Shown one piece after another: positions 53,601 to 64,000 of a DNA stretch of 64,000 bases (position 1 is the stretch's first letter; the number at the start of each line of letters is the position of its first letter). The stretch spans positions 62,001 to 126,000 of the forward strand of contig JAPMOS010000111.1 in assembly GCA_027972325.1 (NCBI GenBank). The letters are read 5' to 3'. This DNA comes from Paratrimastix pyriformis. Lineage: Eukaryota; Preaxostyla; Paratrimastigidae. The notes under the pieces are model-generated. The model worked only from the letters and a program-made list of their open reading frames with translations, did not search any database and was not told the origin of the DNA. The translations under genes were made by a program, and so were the position numbers.

Positions 53601-56428
53601 AAGCAAGCGGCACCAGGGCAGGCTTAACGTTTGGCGCGGCGGCACAGAAGAGGGCCGAAAGGAGGTCGGCTGACCCGGGGTTGAGTGAGAGGAAGATGGC
53701 CGATGGACGAGCCGTCTGTCGGCAAAAGGCCATCAGGATGGCTGCACAGAGGGCCGTGGGCCACATGGAGGGTGACACAACGGCAAGGTGAGTCTCGATC
53801 TTGCAGGAACGAAATGCCTCGAGGCAGTGCTGGCGAATGGTCTCGGCCAATTGACGATGGCCCGGGCTGAGATGGCAGTTGGAGGCGTCACACTGGGTCA
53901 GCGGAACACCGCCGAAAGGAGGTGTTGAAAAACGGGGCGTGACCACACCCTTCAACTGCATGAACTCGTCAACCGACTGGGAGACGGTGCTGGCAGTCTG
54001 GATCATCTTAAGTTGGGGGGGTAGAGGAACTCGCTGTTGCTGCCGAGGGAGGAGAGGAGGGGTCGCCTGCCGACCGGACGACCTCCTCATGACTGCGAGT
54101 GAAGGGGAGGACGGAGATCGCGCTGAAGCACCACCACTCTTGATTGAAGACGGGGTCCCAGGGGTTTCGCCGCGCTCTTTGGCAAGGTCGACCACCGCGG
54201 GAAGCTGAGCACTGCAAGGGGCCGTGCATGGGTCCCCGGGCGGTTGGCCAGGAAAAGAAGGCCATTCGTCGAGGTGGTCACACATTGCCAAAAACCTGAT
54301 CAGGCTTCCCCTGAAACTGGGTCCTGGTTGGGCTTCATACCGAAGATGGTCCAAGTAGGCCCGAGTCTGGGAGGAAAAGTTGCGTGAGGAGCCGAAAACA
54401 GGACAAGAAAATCCAGACATCAAGCGTGGCTTCCCCCGGGATGCGTCGCGTGAGGATGGGTTCGGCCGGGTCGATGACGATGATATTGCGGTCCTGTTCC
54501 GCCGACTCGCCCACGAGAAGCACCTCTTCGGCTGGGGGTCTCACTCGTTCGACAATGGCCGCCCCCTCAACTTGACAAGGGGGCTCGACAGAAGCTTTCG
54601 CAGAGGGCATGGGCCGGGATTCCATCAAAGGAGTCGTGTTCGTCGAAAGGAGAGGCAACACTGCCTGGGGAAGAGCGATACATTCACCCTGTTCTTGTTT
54701 GAGCGGTTGTGCAGCACCAGAGGGCGAAGAAGCGGGCGCCCAGGGCGAAGGAAGTGGCGGGGTGGTCTGGGGGCCTCGGGCCCGGAAGAAGTGCATGAGG
54801 GGGCTCTCAGCAGCCGCCTGTGGGGCGAGTTCTGGCTCGTTTGAAGTCAAATGTGCCAGTGCCCCCGGGGCGAGGATTCCTGGTGGAACGGCAAAGATGG
54901 GCCGCGGGTCGATCAACGCAAAGGCGGCATTCATCTTTTCGAAAATCATCGTCGGGTTCCTGTGCACGCACAGAGAGAGGTGATGATGGCGGCGGTGTGC
55001 GCGCATGCGGTGAGGGAGGGATGGATGGAGGGGATGGGGAGGGGGGGGGGGGGGAGGGAGGAGGGGGGATGGAAATGGAGGACAGACAGACCAAAGTGGC
55101 AGCCCTTTGAGTTCGTGAATTTGAGTGGGCAATGGAGAGGGAGTCACCTCAGCGAAAGACGGAAGGCCTGGTCGGATAGAATGCCGGAGTTTCGGGACTA
55201 TCTCGTCGGTATAGCAAGGAATTATCCTTGGCTGAATGCAACTGACCCGGGAGAGTCCCTGGGAGAAGGCCGGGGATGTCGGACATGTCGCAGTCAACGG
55301 CAGTGGCTTGGAGCCGATCCAGATCTTGCAGCGTGAGGGAGGTCAGTGGCACCCGATTTCGGGCAACCAACGAGAGGATGAAATTGTTCAGGTCAGGGCC
55401 CTTGTATGGCAGAGAGCGTGCGCGGAGACTTGGCAAAAGGGAAACGAGGGGGTGCAGCAGAGCCTCGTCAAAAAGGGGAACGTGCCGTTGGGGAAGATAG
55501 AGTTCCAATATGGGTCCGGGCCTGTCATCATCCTCAACTTGAACCGCTTGGCGAGAGAAGTCGCCATCAGGTTTGGGGTTATCACCATCGAGTGGGTCGG
55601 GAAAAATCGACTGGGGACAGCAGGGAAGCGAGCGCCCCTGAGTTGCTCCCAAAAGGAGAGATAGTGACGAGATCTCCGGTGGTGGTTGAAGGGTATTCAA
55701 AAGGAGCGGGTCAATCAGCCTGGGCAATGCATCTGCCCGAGGGAAAAAGTCCCAGATGCTGTGCAGCGGGGGCAATCCGGGTGGCGAAAGGCACCCGCAT
55801 TCGTCGTCCAGGATATTGACATCCACAAGGGAGACCAATGATGTTCCTTCACGCAAAGGAACAGGGAGAGGAGCGACAAGGGCGAGAGGACTACAGAGGG
55901 GGCGACTGTAGGTGAGGAGCTCCGTCTCGATGGGACGTTCCAGAGGAAAAACCTCCACCCAGGACTGGTTGCTGCTGCTGACAGGCGGAGATGGATCTCT
56001 GGGTTGTTGAATAGGGGAAAGATCGCCCGAATCGGGAGGAGGAGGCGTGGCACCCATAGTGCCCCCAAGATCAACTAGCGAGACGGGATCTCGAAGGTCT
56101 TGGACCACACCAGGGACAACAAACCAGGTTTGGGGCAAAGTTCGATAAATCGCCATAATTTTGGAGTGCGGTCCTTCCCTCGCGGAGGGACAGAGAGCCA
56201 GAAGGGAAGAGGACTTTTCGTCTGCGGGAGAGATGCGTTGGCGATCCGAAAGTAATTTGTGGGCAAAAAACGCAGCTTCATCTTTTGTGTTCGGGCGCCG
56301 CGGCGCCCCAAAGAAACTCGGCTGTCCAAAAACCGTTTCCGGAAGACAACATGACCGCTGGGAGATAGCGACTCAAGTTTTAGTTTGGGCAGCTCGATGG
56401 TGTCTCCCAGAGCAAACAAATCTTCCAT
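50699..56428 (-). CDS. SHOC1: SHOC1/ZIP2-like meiotic crossover protein, 1,676 aa, 11 exons
   Basis: Exons 56428-56356, 56221-55247, 55167-55092, 54959-54419, 54366-53018, 52966-52908, 52850-52096, 52057-51972, 51919-51100, 51041-50991, 50944-50699 total 5,031 nt, exactly 1,677 codons. Residues 1 to about 690 are long and Pro/Ser-rich. About 700-1265 is a degenerate SF2 helicase: no Walker A Lys, ALITDD where DExx would be, later HPKFRALRHL and AVFCRTG. About 1385-1500 is XPF-like (NAASPLLQRIGLLRSLEREG; LVLDEAACMFF; LLTRLTGLPFARCYVLIE) without the ERK nuclease motif. The tail is a helix-hairpin-helix module (RPWLREEETP, FLAAIPGMTPFTAQLLLSL, APWIPP). This architecture fits SHOC1/ZIP2, the ZMM factor that stabilises branched joints for crossovers. 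Intron 6 starts GC. FANCM/XPF paralogues are less likely because both catalytic centres are lost. Confidence 0.72.
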
Positions 56429-56442
56429 TCCACATCATCCTC

Positions 56443-56471
56443 CCCCCCCCCCCCCCCCCCCCCTTTTTTTT
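56443..56471. repeat. C20/T9 homopolymer pair upstream of SHOC1
   Basis: About 20 C then 9 T on the plus strand. In the SHOC1 sense this is A9 then G20, ending about 14 nt before the ATG. Confidence 0.95.
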
Positions 56472-56701
56472 TCCTGTTTTGCCTTCTCATCCGCTTATTT
56501 CTTCGTTCTTCTCCGGCAATTGCCCCTAACACGTTTTTCCCCTCTCATCTCCAGATGAATACTGTCCCGGTGGTCGGACACCATTTCCACAGGGCTTCCG
56601 CATCATTCGGATCAAAACACGCTCTTCACAAACTCTCGCGAGATTTTTCAAACTGTACAAAAGAAGGCCGGGAGGAGAGAGATAAAGAAGAATCTTCGGA
56701 G

Positions 56702-57320
56702 TCATTTTTCTTCCTGAGGGCTCTTTTGAAGGCCAGCGCTGGCCTTCCTGAAGAGAGGAGGAGGCGCCAATGCGCCGGTGGCGACACTTTCATTTGGGGG
56801 CTCGACCTCATCCGGTTCCGGCTCCGTTTCGTCCTCGTGCTCCTCGACTCCTTCGCCTACGTCATCATCTGCGTCGTCATAATCAGGATCGATCGGCTTA
56901 CACGCTTGCGAACATGGGGTCTGCGAATCAAACCAGTCGGACTCCTGACTGAGCGTCCATTCTTTCTCGCATTCGTCCAAATCAGGAGTCTCGATGACAT
57001 AATTCCCTAGGGCAGGGGGGAGGGGGGGGAGGAGGGAGTGGAAAAAACCAGAGCATAAATGCAATGTCAGAAACAACGCAGAATGGCTGACCTTTACCCT
57101 CGAAAACGTGGCGAGCTGGGACAAAATCGGGACATTGGTGGCTTTTTTCCAGCCTCTCCCAAAAATTCGGGTCCTCATTGCGAGGGCAGGGCCTTCGGCT
57201 GGCCTCGCTGCTGCTTGCGGCCGGTTTGGGTCTGACCGGGCCGAGTTTCACAGGAATTTGTTCCAGGAAAGCCTCGGCTCGCTCGTGTACGGCAAGCGGT
57301 GGCGATGGCGCGGCAGACAT
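56702..57320 (-). CDS. Unknown acidic protein, 177 aa
   Basis: Exons 57320-57092 and 57006-56702 sum to 534 nt (178 codons), with an 85-nt intron starting GTCAGC. The ATG is MSAAPSPP. An N-terminal globular-looking part (NFWERLEKSHQCPDF, VFEGKGNYVIETPDLDECEK) leads to a strongly acidic stretch (PDYDDADDDVGEGVEEHED). The end is basic and Pro-rich. I do not recognise the family; small acidic complex subunits are possible. It shares a 75-bp divergent promoter region with cactin and lies in tandem upstream of SHOC1. Confidence 0.68.
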
Positions 57321-57395
57321 GCCCAAGACGAACGTCAAAACTTCACGAGAACGCTGTGACCCTGGCTAGGGAGGTCGCCGCATTGAACAACGCGG

Positions 57396-59383
57396 ATGAG
57401 CACGCCACACGAGCAGAAGCCGCTGATCGGCTCGAAACATCGCAGCGAGTCTAGCGGTGATGCAGGTGAGAAGAAGGTCAAGAAGGAAAAGCACAAGAAG
57501 GAAAAGAAGGAACCGAAGGTAAAGAAGGAGATGCTCGGCTACACAAACGATGCGAACCCCTTCTTCGACTCAAAGCTCTCGGAGGACTTTGTCTGGGTGA
57601 AGAGAAACGAAGCCCTGCGAAATCAGGGAATGGACCCCGAGAAGATCTCTTCCGCCCAACGGAAAATGCTCTTGGAGGAGCGGAAGGTTTGCGTCCCCTC
57701 TTACGTCACATCACATCACATCTCTGCTTTTCTAGAGGGAATTGCTGAAAGCCCGCCAGCGACGTCAAGAGCGTGATCTGGAGCGTGCGCAATGGGAGGA
57801 GGAACGGGTCTGCCCGCTGACACTCCTCCTTCGTCCCATCTTTCATAACTTCTTGCATTTTAGGCCACCTTGGATCGTGAGCGTGACAAAATGGACTTCA
57901 AGGACTGGGAGAAGCAGGAGAACGAGTTCCACCTGCGCACTGCCCGCCTCCGGTCGGAGATCCGGCTGAAGGAGGGACGAGCCCGGCCCATTGACTACGT
58001 GGCGCGGAACCTGACCTTGGACGATGACGAGGCCACAGATGAGAAAGACCAAAAGGGCGCGCCTCAATCCACCCTGTACTGGACCGCGGGCAGCGTCTCC
58101 ATCCAGCCGCCCCAGGCGGGGGACGAGGGCTTCGACGAGATGCTCCTCGATGAACCCGAGCATATGTTTGCGGTCCGTGCCGACTGTCGGTGCTCTTTTG
58201 GGGGTGGGGCGGGTGTGGGGTGGGGTGGGGTGGGGAAGATCCCTGACTTCCCTGATTTGCCGATTCTCACCGTTGTCCGCCCGCCGACAGGATATGCCCA
58301 TGGAAGAAATGCTGCAGACCCAGACCGAGATCCAGGCTTACCTGGAGCTGGACAAGCCCCGCAACAAGGAGTTTTGGCAAGCGATGCTGGTGGTCTGCGA
58401 GGACGCCATCGCCCAGGCCCGCATTCGCCAGGGGGAGCCCATCCAGGCCCCGGCAGCCCCGGGAACCGAGGCGGAGAGCACCGAAGTCCCGGTGAACGAT
58501 GCCGTCCTCGAGGACGCCCGGCTGCTGATGCGGGGCAAATCGACGGGCCAGCTGAACACCCTGGAGGCCGAGATCAAGGAGACCCTCCGGGTGGGCGGCC
58601 CCGGCGTGGATGTCGAGTACTGGGAGGCCATGGCCAAGCAGCTCATCCTCTTCCGGGCCAAGGCCATCCTTCACGAGCGGCACGCGCGCATCCTCGAGCG
58701 ACGCCTCAAGGCCCTCGAACAGAAGATGAGGTCACTCTCAGATACGCACGCTTACCCGCGCACGCTCGCCCACGCGCCCACGCACACGCTTGCCCCACAC
58801 GTCTGCGCACTGCTGGCCGCAAATGACATGGTTTTCTTCTTGCTTCTTGGGCCCTTCCCCCCCGACCCACGACGCCCACAGCGCCCGAGAGATGGAGCAG
58901 CTGCGGGCCCGCCAGCAGCAGTTCGAGAAGCGCTTCGCCGAGCCCACCGATGCCACACCCGAAGCCCCTGCGGCCACCTCGGACGCCACCGCGACCGCCA
59001 CAGAGACCGCGACTGCAACAGCCACAGCCACAGCCACTACGCCGGAAGGCGCCCCTGCAGCTGGCGAAGCCGGTGGGGCTGCTCCTGGGGATGTGGAAGA
59101 GGTCCCCGTCCCGGGCGTTGCCGACCTGACCGAAGAGCAGCGCAAGGCCCTCGCCCTGCAGGCTTCCGCTCCACGGACAACCCCCGCGGGCGATTTGGTG
59201 GTCTGTGGGGGCGGGGGTGCGGCCTCCCACCGAGTGGTCATCGCTCCCCACACATCATCACACTGGGCCCCTCTCCGTCACCCTTCCACCGACCAGCACG
59301 AGGCGATGCTGCAGCAGATGGAGGAGTTCCAGGAGGGCGACCAGGAGTCCAACTTCAACGACGTCGTGGCCCTGAACAAGGTC

Positions 59384-59442
<59 letters not shown>

Positions 59443-60154
59443 CTTGTTTCACTTCCTGCTCTCCCCTGGACGCGCCTCCCTGCACCACAGGTTTACCACT
59501 GGACCGACAAGTTCAGGCCCCGCAAGCCCAAGTACTACAACCGGGTGCGGACGGGCTACGAGTGGAACAAGTACAACCAGACCCACTACGACCACGACAA
59601 CCCCCCACCCAAGGTGGTCATGGGCTACAAGTTCAACGTCTGTTTTCGGCTCGGGCAGCGCGACGACCCGCCAATGCTCACTGGGATCATCCATAGCCCC
59701 CACACACACACACACACACACACACCATCAACATCGTCCTTCTTCCTTCTGCTTCTGTACAACACACGCACACGCACGCACACACGCACACACGTACCGA
59801 TGGCCGCAGATTTTCTACCCGGATCTGATCGACAAGACCCAGGCGCCCCGCTACTTCGTCGAGGATTGCCCCGGCAACGATCTCTACAAGATCATCCGCT
59901 TCCACGCCGGCCCCCCATACGAGGATGTTGCCTTCAAAGTCGTCAACAAGGTCGGTTGTGTGCCGCGCTGCCCCCCTAGTTGTTGGTGGTCTAACCCTGG
60001 GCGGATCAGCCCCTGACTCATCCTGTGCTCTTCTGCTCGCACCACGCATTGACAGGAATGGGAAATGGTCCCGAAGAAGGGCTTCCGCTGCGTCTTCGAG
60101 AATGGTATCCTCCACGTCTTCTTTAACTTCCGGCGGTACCGCTATCGCAGATGA
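57396..60154 (+). CDS. CACTIN: Cactin, 633 aa, 9 exons
   Basis: A spliceosome-associated nuclear protein that supports accurate splicing and feeds into signalling in animals. Exons 57396-57686, 57736-57807, 57864-58172, 58291-58730, 58882-59200, 59297-59380, 59491-59637, 59810-59950, 60056-60154 give 1,902 nt, exactly 634 codons. N-terminal Lys-rich segment, then GYTNDANPFFDSKLSE and FVWVKRNE; a coiled-coil-like charged middle; an Ala/Thr-rich stretch; and the hallmark C-terminal domain: KYYNRVRTGYEWNKYNQTHY, DNPPPKVVMGYKFN, IFYPDLIDKTQAP, FHAGPPYEDVAFKVVN, ending FFNFRRYRYRR. The length is on the short side for animal cactins. Upstream introns are 49-118 nt; the distal ones carry GCAC and CA tracts. 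All phases fit. Confidence 0.95.
59380..59445. repeat. (GCAC)n tetranucleotide
   Basis: About 15 copies immediately after the GTCCGC donor of a cactin intron. Confidence 0.96.
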
Positions 60155-60301
60155 GGTGCAGCACAACACGTTTCCTTTTTGTTTGTTTTAAAAATTTTTA
60201 CCTTCCTCTTCCCCGCCCGACGACCCTCTTTTGCTTCTTGTGAAAAATATTTTGGCACACGGCGCGCGGGCGCCGTCCCCGTTGGGAAGGTGGGCCGGGA
60301 A

Positions 60302-63300
60302 ATGTCGACCTCCGCCGGCCTTGGCGCTCCACCAAAACCAGAACCAAGAGACCGCGACTCCGAGAAATCTATGGTCAGACCAGGAACCTTTCTCCCCACC
60401 GATGCCCCGTGGGGTCTCTCTGTCCTCTCCTCGCTGGTGTTTTTGCGGACATATGCAGCCACCCTCCCTGATGGGCGGAAGGAGACCCCTGCCGAATGTA
60501 TCGCCCGTGTCAAGTCTGGCGGCATTCCTGATGTCCTGAGCCGAGACACCCTTTCAATGTTCACCCAGGAATTTCCATCTTGCCCATTTCCCCGAGATGG
60601 CGAATGAGATCACCTCGGCATTTGGCCTGGTGGCGCAAGGGCTGGTGATGCCGAGCATGCGGTCGATGCAATTCGCGGGGGAGGCCATCAACCGGTGCAA
60701 CCCGCGTCTGTACAACTGCGCCTACACGGCCATCGAGAGCTTCTGCGACGTGGCCGACCTGCTCTACCTGCTCTGCTGCGGCTGCGGCTGCGGGTACAGC
60801 GTCCAGCGGAGGCACGTGGGCAAGCTGCCTCCCATCGCGGCTTCGACGGGGGACGCCGAGGTCGCCCCGATCCGGATCGCCGACAGCAAGGAGGGCTGGG
60901 CCAACAGCCTGGCCGCCCTGCTGGCCAACCCCCGGGCCCGCTTCGACTACGGGCTGCTCCGCCCCAAGGGGGCCCCCCTCAGCACGGGCGGCTCGTCGAG
61001 TGGCCCCGACTCCCTCCGCCAGATGCACGACAAGGTCTGCCGGGAATGTTCCTCTCGCCCCAGGGGTGCCATGCCGGGTGGGGTGCCATGCCGGGTGGGG
61101 TGCCATGCCGGGTGGGGTGCCATGCCGGGTGGGGTGCCATGCCGGGTGGGGTGCCATGCCGGGTGGGGTGCCATGCCGGGTGGGGTGCCATGCCGGGTGG
61201 GGTGCCATGCCGGGTGGGGTGCCATGCCGGGTGGGGTGCCATGCCGGGTGGGGTGCCATGTCGGGTGCCGGGACGCGTCTTCCTCACCACATGCTGCCTA
61301 TGCCCGCCCCTTCCCAGGTCCGCGCCATCGTGCTGGGGGCCGTCGGCAGGCAGCTGGTGCCGCTGGAAGTGCACGACATCATCTGCCACATCGGGGACGT
61401 CATCGTGGCGGGCGGGTGCCGGCGCTCGGCCCTGCTGTGCCTCTTCGACGCCGACGGTCTGCACCGCGGGCCCGCCCCACTCCCCCAGCATGCACCTCCT
61501 TCCCTCCTGCATGGTGCCCCGCTCTCGCCCCGAGGTTGGGGCCCTCGCCCCTAGACTGGGCCCGCGACCGCAGATGGGGCGCTCCCCTGACTCCGGACTC
61601 TAGCTTGCACCAAATGAAGCCCGCACCCTCACTCGCACCCTCACTCGCACCCGCACCCTGACCTGTCCCGGGTCTGCAGACGAGGCCATGCTGGGGTGCA
61701 AGCAGGGCAGCTGGTGGCGCGAGCACCCCGAGCGGGCCCGGGCCAACAACAGCGCGCTGCTGCACCGGGGCGACCCGGCCCTCCACGAGAAGCTTGAGGC
61801 CGTTGTCGCGCGGTGCTTCGCCAACGGCACCGGCGAGCCCGGCATCTATCTGACCAACGGTCGGCCCGCCCGGCTGGGGATGGGCATCCTCCGCCCCCCG
61901 CCCGCCCATCCCTCGACCGGTCCTCCCCGACCAGTGAGCGATTCAGGGGTCGCCCTCGCCTCCCCCCCCTCACTCATATGCGCGCGTCCTCTGGGCTATA
62001 GACTGGGATTGGGGCGCCAACCCGTGCGTGGAAATCGCCTTGCGCAACAAGCAGCTGTGCAACCTGACCGAGATCAACGTGGCCGCCTGCCGCGACGCTC
62101 AGGTCCCTGCCGCCTGCGCCTCCTCCGACCCACCGACCCGCCCACCCACCGCACACGCACCGCCCAGCCGCCTCAACCGCCCCAGCCGCCCCAGCCGCCT
62201 CAGCCGCCCCAGCCGCCCCAGCCGCCCCAGCCGCCCCAGCCGCCTCACCGATTCTCCTTCTTCGCACGCATACCCGTCTCTGCCTCTGCCTCTGCCTCTG
62301 CCTCTGCCTCTGCCTCTGCCTCTGCCTCTGCCTCTGCCTCTGCCTCTGCCTCTGCCTCTACCTCTGCCTCTCTCTACCTCTACCTCTACCTCTACCTATA
62401 GGACTTTCTGAGTGCGGCTGAGGGGGCTGCGCTGATCGGGACGCTGCAGGCCGCGTACACGGACTTCCCCTACCTGCAGCCCCAGTGGGCGGCCAACTGC
62501 CGGGCGGAGGGGCTGCTGGGGGTCTCCATGACCGGGATGGCCATGCGCTGGGGTCTCCTCACCCCCGCCACACTCGAGGTCCGTCCCATGCCCCCCACGC
62601 TCGGTCAGACCCGCTCATGTCCGCCGCCCTTCCCGTCATTTCGGCGCGTGTTGACAGGCGGGGGCCCGCCGGATGGTCGAGGTGAACGCGGCAGCGGCGG
62701 CCCGGCTGGGCATTGCGGCGGCGTCTCGGATCGGGTGCGTCAAGCCCAGCGGCACCACCTCGGCCCTGCTGGGCGTCTCGAGCGGCATCCACGCGGCCCA
62801 CGCCCCCTTGTCCGCACCCAGCTGCCCCACCCCCATCGCTACACACCACGCACACAGACGCCTCACCCCGGTTCTTTCCTGTTTGACACACGCCACCGGC
62901 CCTCGCTGCGATGATTGGGATCGCTGGGCTGCAGCTACCTGCGCCGGGTCCGGGTGGAGCGGTCATCGCCTCTGGTTTCCTTCCTCCGGGACCGGCTCCG
63001 GCTCCGGGCTCCGCACCTCCTCAGCGACCCGCTGGCCGAGGCCGAGGCCCAGCCCCTGGGCGCCGCGCAAACCGGGACCCAGCAGCAAACCGGGACCCAG
63101 CAGCAACAACAACAACAGCAGCAGCAGCAGCAACAGCAACAGCAGCAGCAACAGCAGCAGCAGCAGCAGCAGCAAGAACGAGAGCGAGAACAAGAGGCTC
63201 GGGAGCGGCTGAAGGATGCCCTGCTGGGTCGGGCCGGGGGCGAGGGGATCCTCCTGGAGCCGGAGCCGGACACGGACGCCCTCGCCGCCGAGCAGGACGC

Positions 63301-64000
63301 CAGGGCGGAGGGCCTCGCCCCCGCACCACCCACCGCCAGCTCCGGCACAGCCCCCAGGCCGCCCGGCGGTGCCCAACCGGGCGGGGTGGCGGGTGGATGT
63401 CCGCACCCTAAGGCGATGCTGCTGCAGCTGCTGGCCCCGGATGAGCTCAACCCGGCCAACGCGGTCGTCACGGTGCCCATCCGGATGCCGCCCGGCTGCA
63501 TCACCAGGGCCGAGGGCGCCCTGGCCCTCCTCAACCGGGCCGCCTACATCCGCCGCCACTGGATCAACCCCTCCCACCGCGCAGGTTCGCCACTCCCTGC
63601 CCCCGCCAACAGTTCCTGCCCTGCCCCCGCCAACAGTTCCTGCCCTGCCCTGCCCTATCCTGTCCTGTCCTGTCCTGTCCTGCCCTGCCCTGTCCTGCCC
63701 TGCCCTGCCCTGCCCTGCCCTGCCCTGCCCTGCCCTGCCCTGCCCTGCCCTGCCCTGCCCTGCCCTGCCCGGTTTTGCTCTGCTCGGATCGGATCGGTGG
63801 GGCTGTTCAGTCTCCCCCGCCCCACATCTCGCCTCACACCCCGCATCTGCCCTCACCCCCCAGGGCCGAACCAGCACAACGTCTCCCTGACGGTCACCTA
63901 CCGGCCCGAGGAGCAGGAGGAGGTCAAGCGATGGATCGTGGAGCACACCGACCAGTACTCGGGGCTGGCCCTGCTGCCCTGCGGTGAGGTCGAGCTGCCG
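60302..64000 (+). CDS. rtpR: Adenosylcobalamin-dependent ribonucleoside-triphosphate reductase (class II), 3' end beyond window
   Basis: It makes dNTPs from NTPs using vitamin B12 radical chemistry. Exons 60302-60513, 60569-61034, 61318-61456, 61680-61859, 62002-62102, 62402-62578, 62658-62809, 62935-63584, 63864 to about 63984, all in phase. RTPR features: PWGLSVLSSLVFLRTY near the N-terminus; PRLYNC (redox Cys); GCGCGYSVQRR; the active-site loop ANPCVEIALRNKQLCNL (about residue 341, with Asn, Cys and Glu present and the partner Cys in LCNL); GLLGVSMTGMA; KPSGTTSALLGVSSGIH; YLRRVRVE. The C-terminal redox Cys pair lies beyond the window. Unusual: exon 8 inserts a roughly 35-residue polyglutamine run plus about 110 extra residues after FLRDRLR. 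The intron set and GTCYGY donors show it is nuclear, not contamination. Confidence 0.92.
61065..61265. repeat. 17-bp minisatellite GGGTGCCATGCCGGGTG
   Basis: About 12 near-perfect copies in intron 2 of the reductase gene. Confidence 0.97.
62150..62400. repeat. CCCCAGCCG (9 bp) and CTCTGC (6 bp) arrays
   Basis: Both in the reductase intron between exons 5 and 6. The CTCTGC array degenerates to CTCTAC just before the TAG acceptor and so supplies the polypyrimidine tract. Confidence 0.94.
63640..63770. repeat. (CCCTG)n pentanucleotide
   Basis: About 25 copies with TCCTG variants, in the last visible reductase intron. Confidence 0.96.

Noticed and set aside
60302-64000. Bacterial contamination as the source of the reductase gene
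   Set aside because: Its conserved motifs are split by at least eight introns with the same GTCYGY donors as its neighbours.

Overview
This window is eukaryotic nuclear DNA, most likely from a GC-rich, intron-rich protist that I cannot place to a lineage. The evidence is spliceosomal introns in nearly every gene, a tRNA-Tyr with an intron, an F-box/ankyrin protein, PC4, cactin and DDX54-type proteins, and a meiotic SHOC1/ZIP2-like protein. I found fifteen protein genes and three tRNA genes. I placed about 90 introns by hand, by requiring conserved residues and reading phase to join across each junction. Twelve of the fifteen gene models close to a whole number of codons or stay open to the window edge. 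Two more (alpha-amylase, DDX54) do so except for one base each, and the uridine kinase has one unresolved junction. The distal half of the WD40 gene is only approximate.

Layout. 1-1,647 (-): WW-domain protein running off the left edge. 1,987-2,068 (-): tRNA-Leu. 2,112-6,197 (-): F-box/acidic/ankyrin protein. 7,042-7,795 (-): unknown 211-aa protein. 8,415-19,678 (-): GH13 alpha-amylase in 14 exons, with introns of almost pure minisatellite. 19,687-19,771 (-): tRNA-Tyr. 19,850-21,281 (-): secreted starch-binding-module/EGF-like protein. 21,596-22,014 (-): PC4. 22,536-23,995 (+): uridine kinase. 25,194-27,340 (+): rhodanese plus pseudophosphatase. 27,810-27,882 (-): tRNA-Asn. 28,609-29,094 (+): small secreted protein. 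29,238-36,425 (-): DDX54/Dbp10 helicase. 36,493-50,203 (+): very large WD40 protein. 50,699-56,428 (-): SHOC1/ZIP2-like protein, 1,676 aa. 56,702-57,320 (-): 177-aa acidic protein. 57,396-60,154 (+): cactin. 60,302-64,000 (+): B12-dependent ribonucleotide reductase, cut by the right edge.

Three genome-wide habits stand out. First, the 5' splice site is GTCYGY rather than GTRAGT: C at +3 in about 84 of 90 introns. Second, introns in the distal parts of genes are filled with micro- and minisatellites, while promoter-proximal introns are short and plain; GC content rises from 5' to 3' along the genes. Third, many of these introns carry mutated second copies of their own splice junction with a piece of the adjoining exon, so introns seem to grow by tandem duplication across exon edges. 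I saw no transposon, provirus, CRISPR array or bacterial-style operon.

Functionally, the starch-binding protein and the alpha-amylase are neighbours on one strand and could act together in extracellular starch digestion. Most other genes are nuclear housekeeping (transcription, splicing, ribosome assembly, nucleotide supply) plus one meiotic crossover factor. Genes are closely packed at their 5' ends: two divergent pairs start 68 and 76 bp apart.
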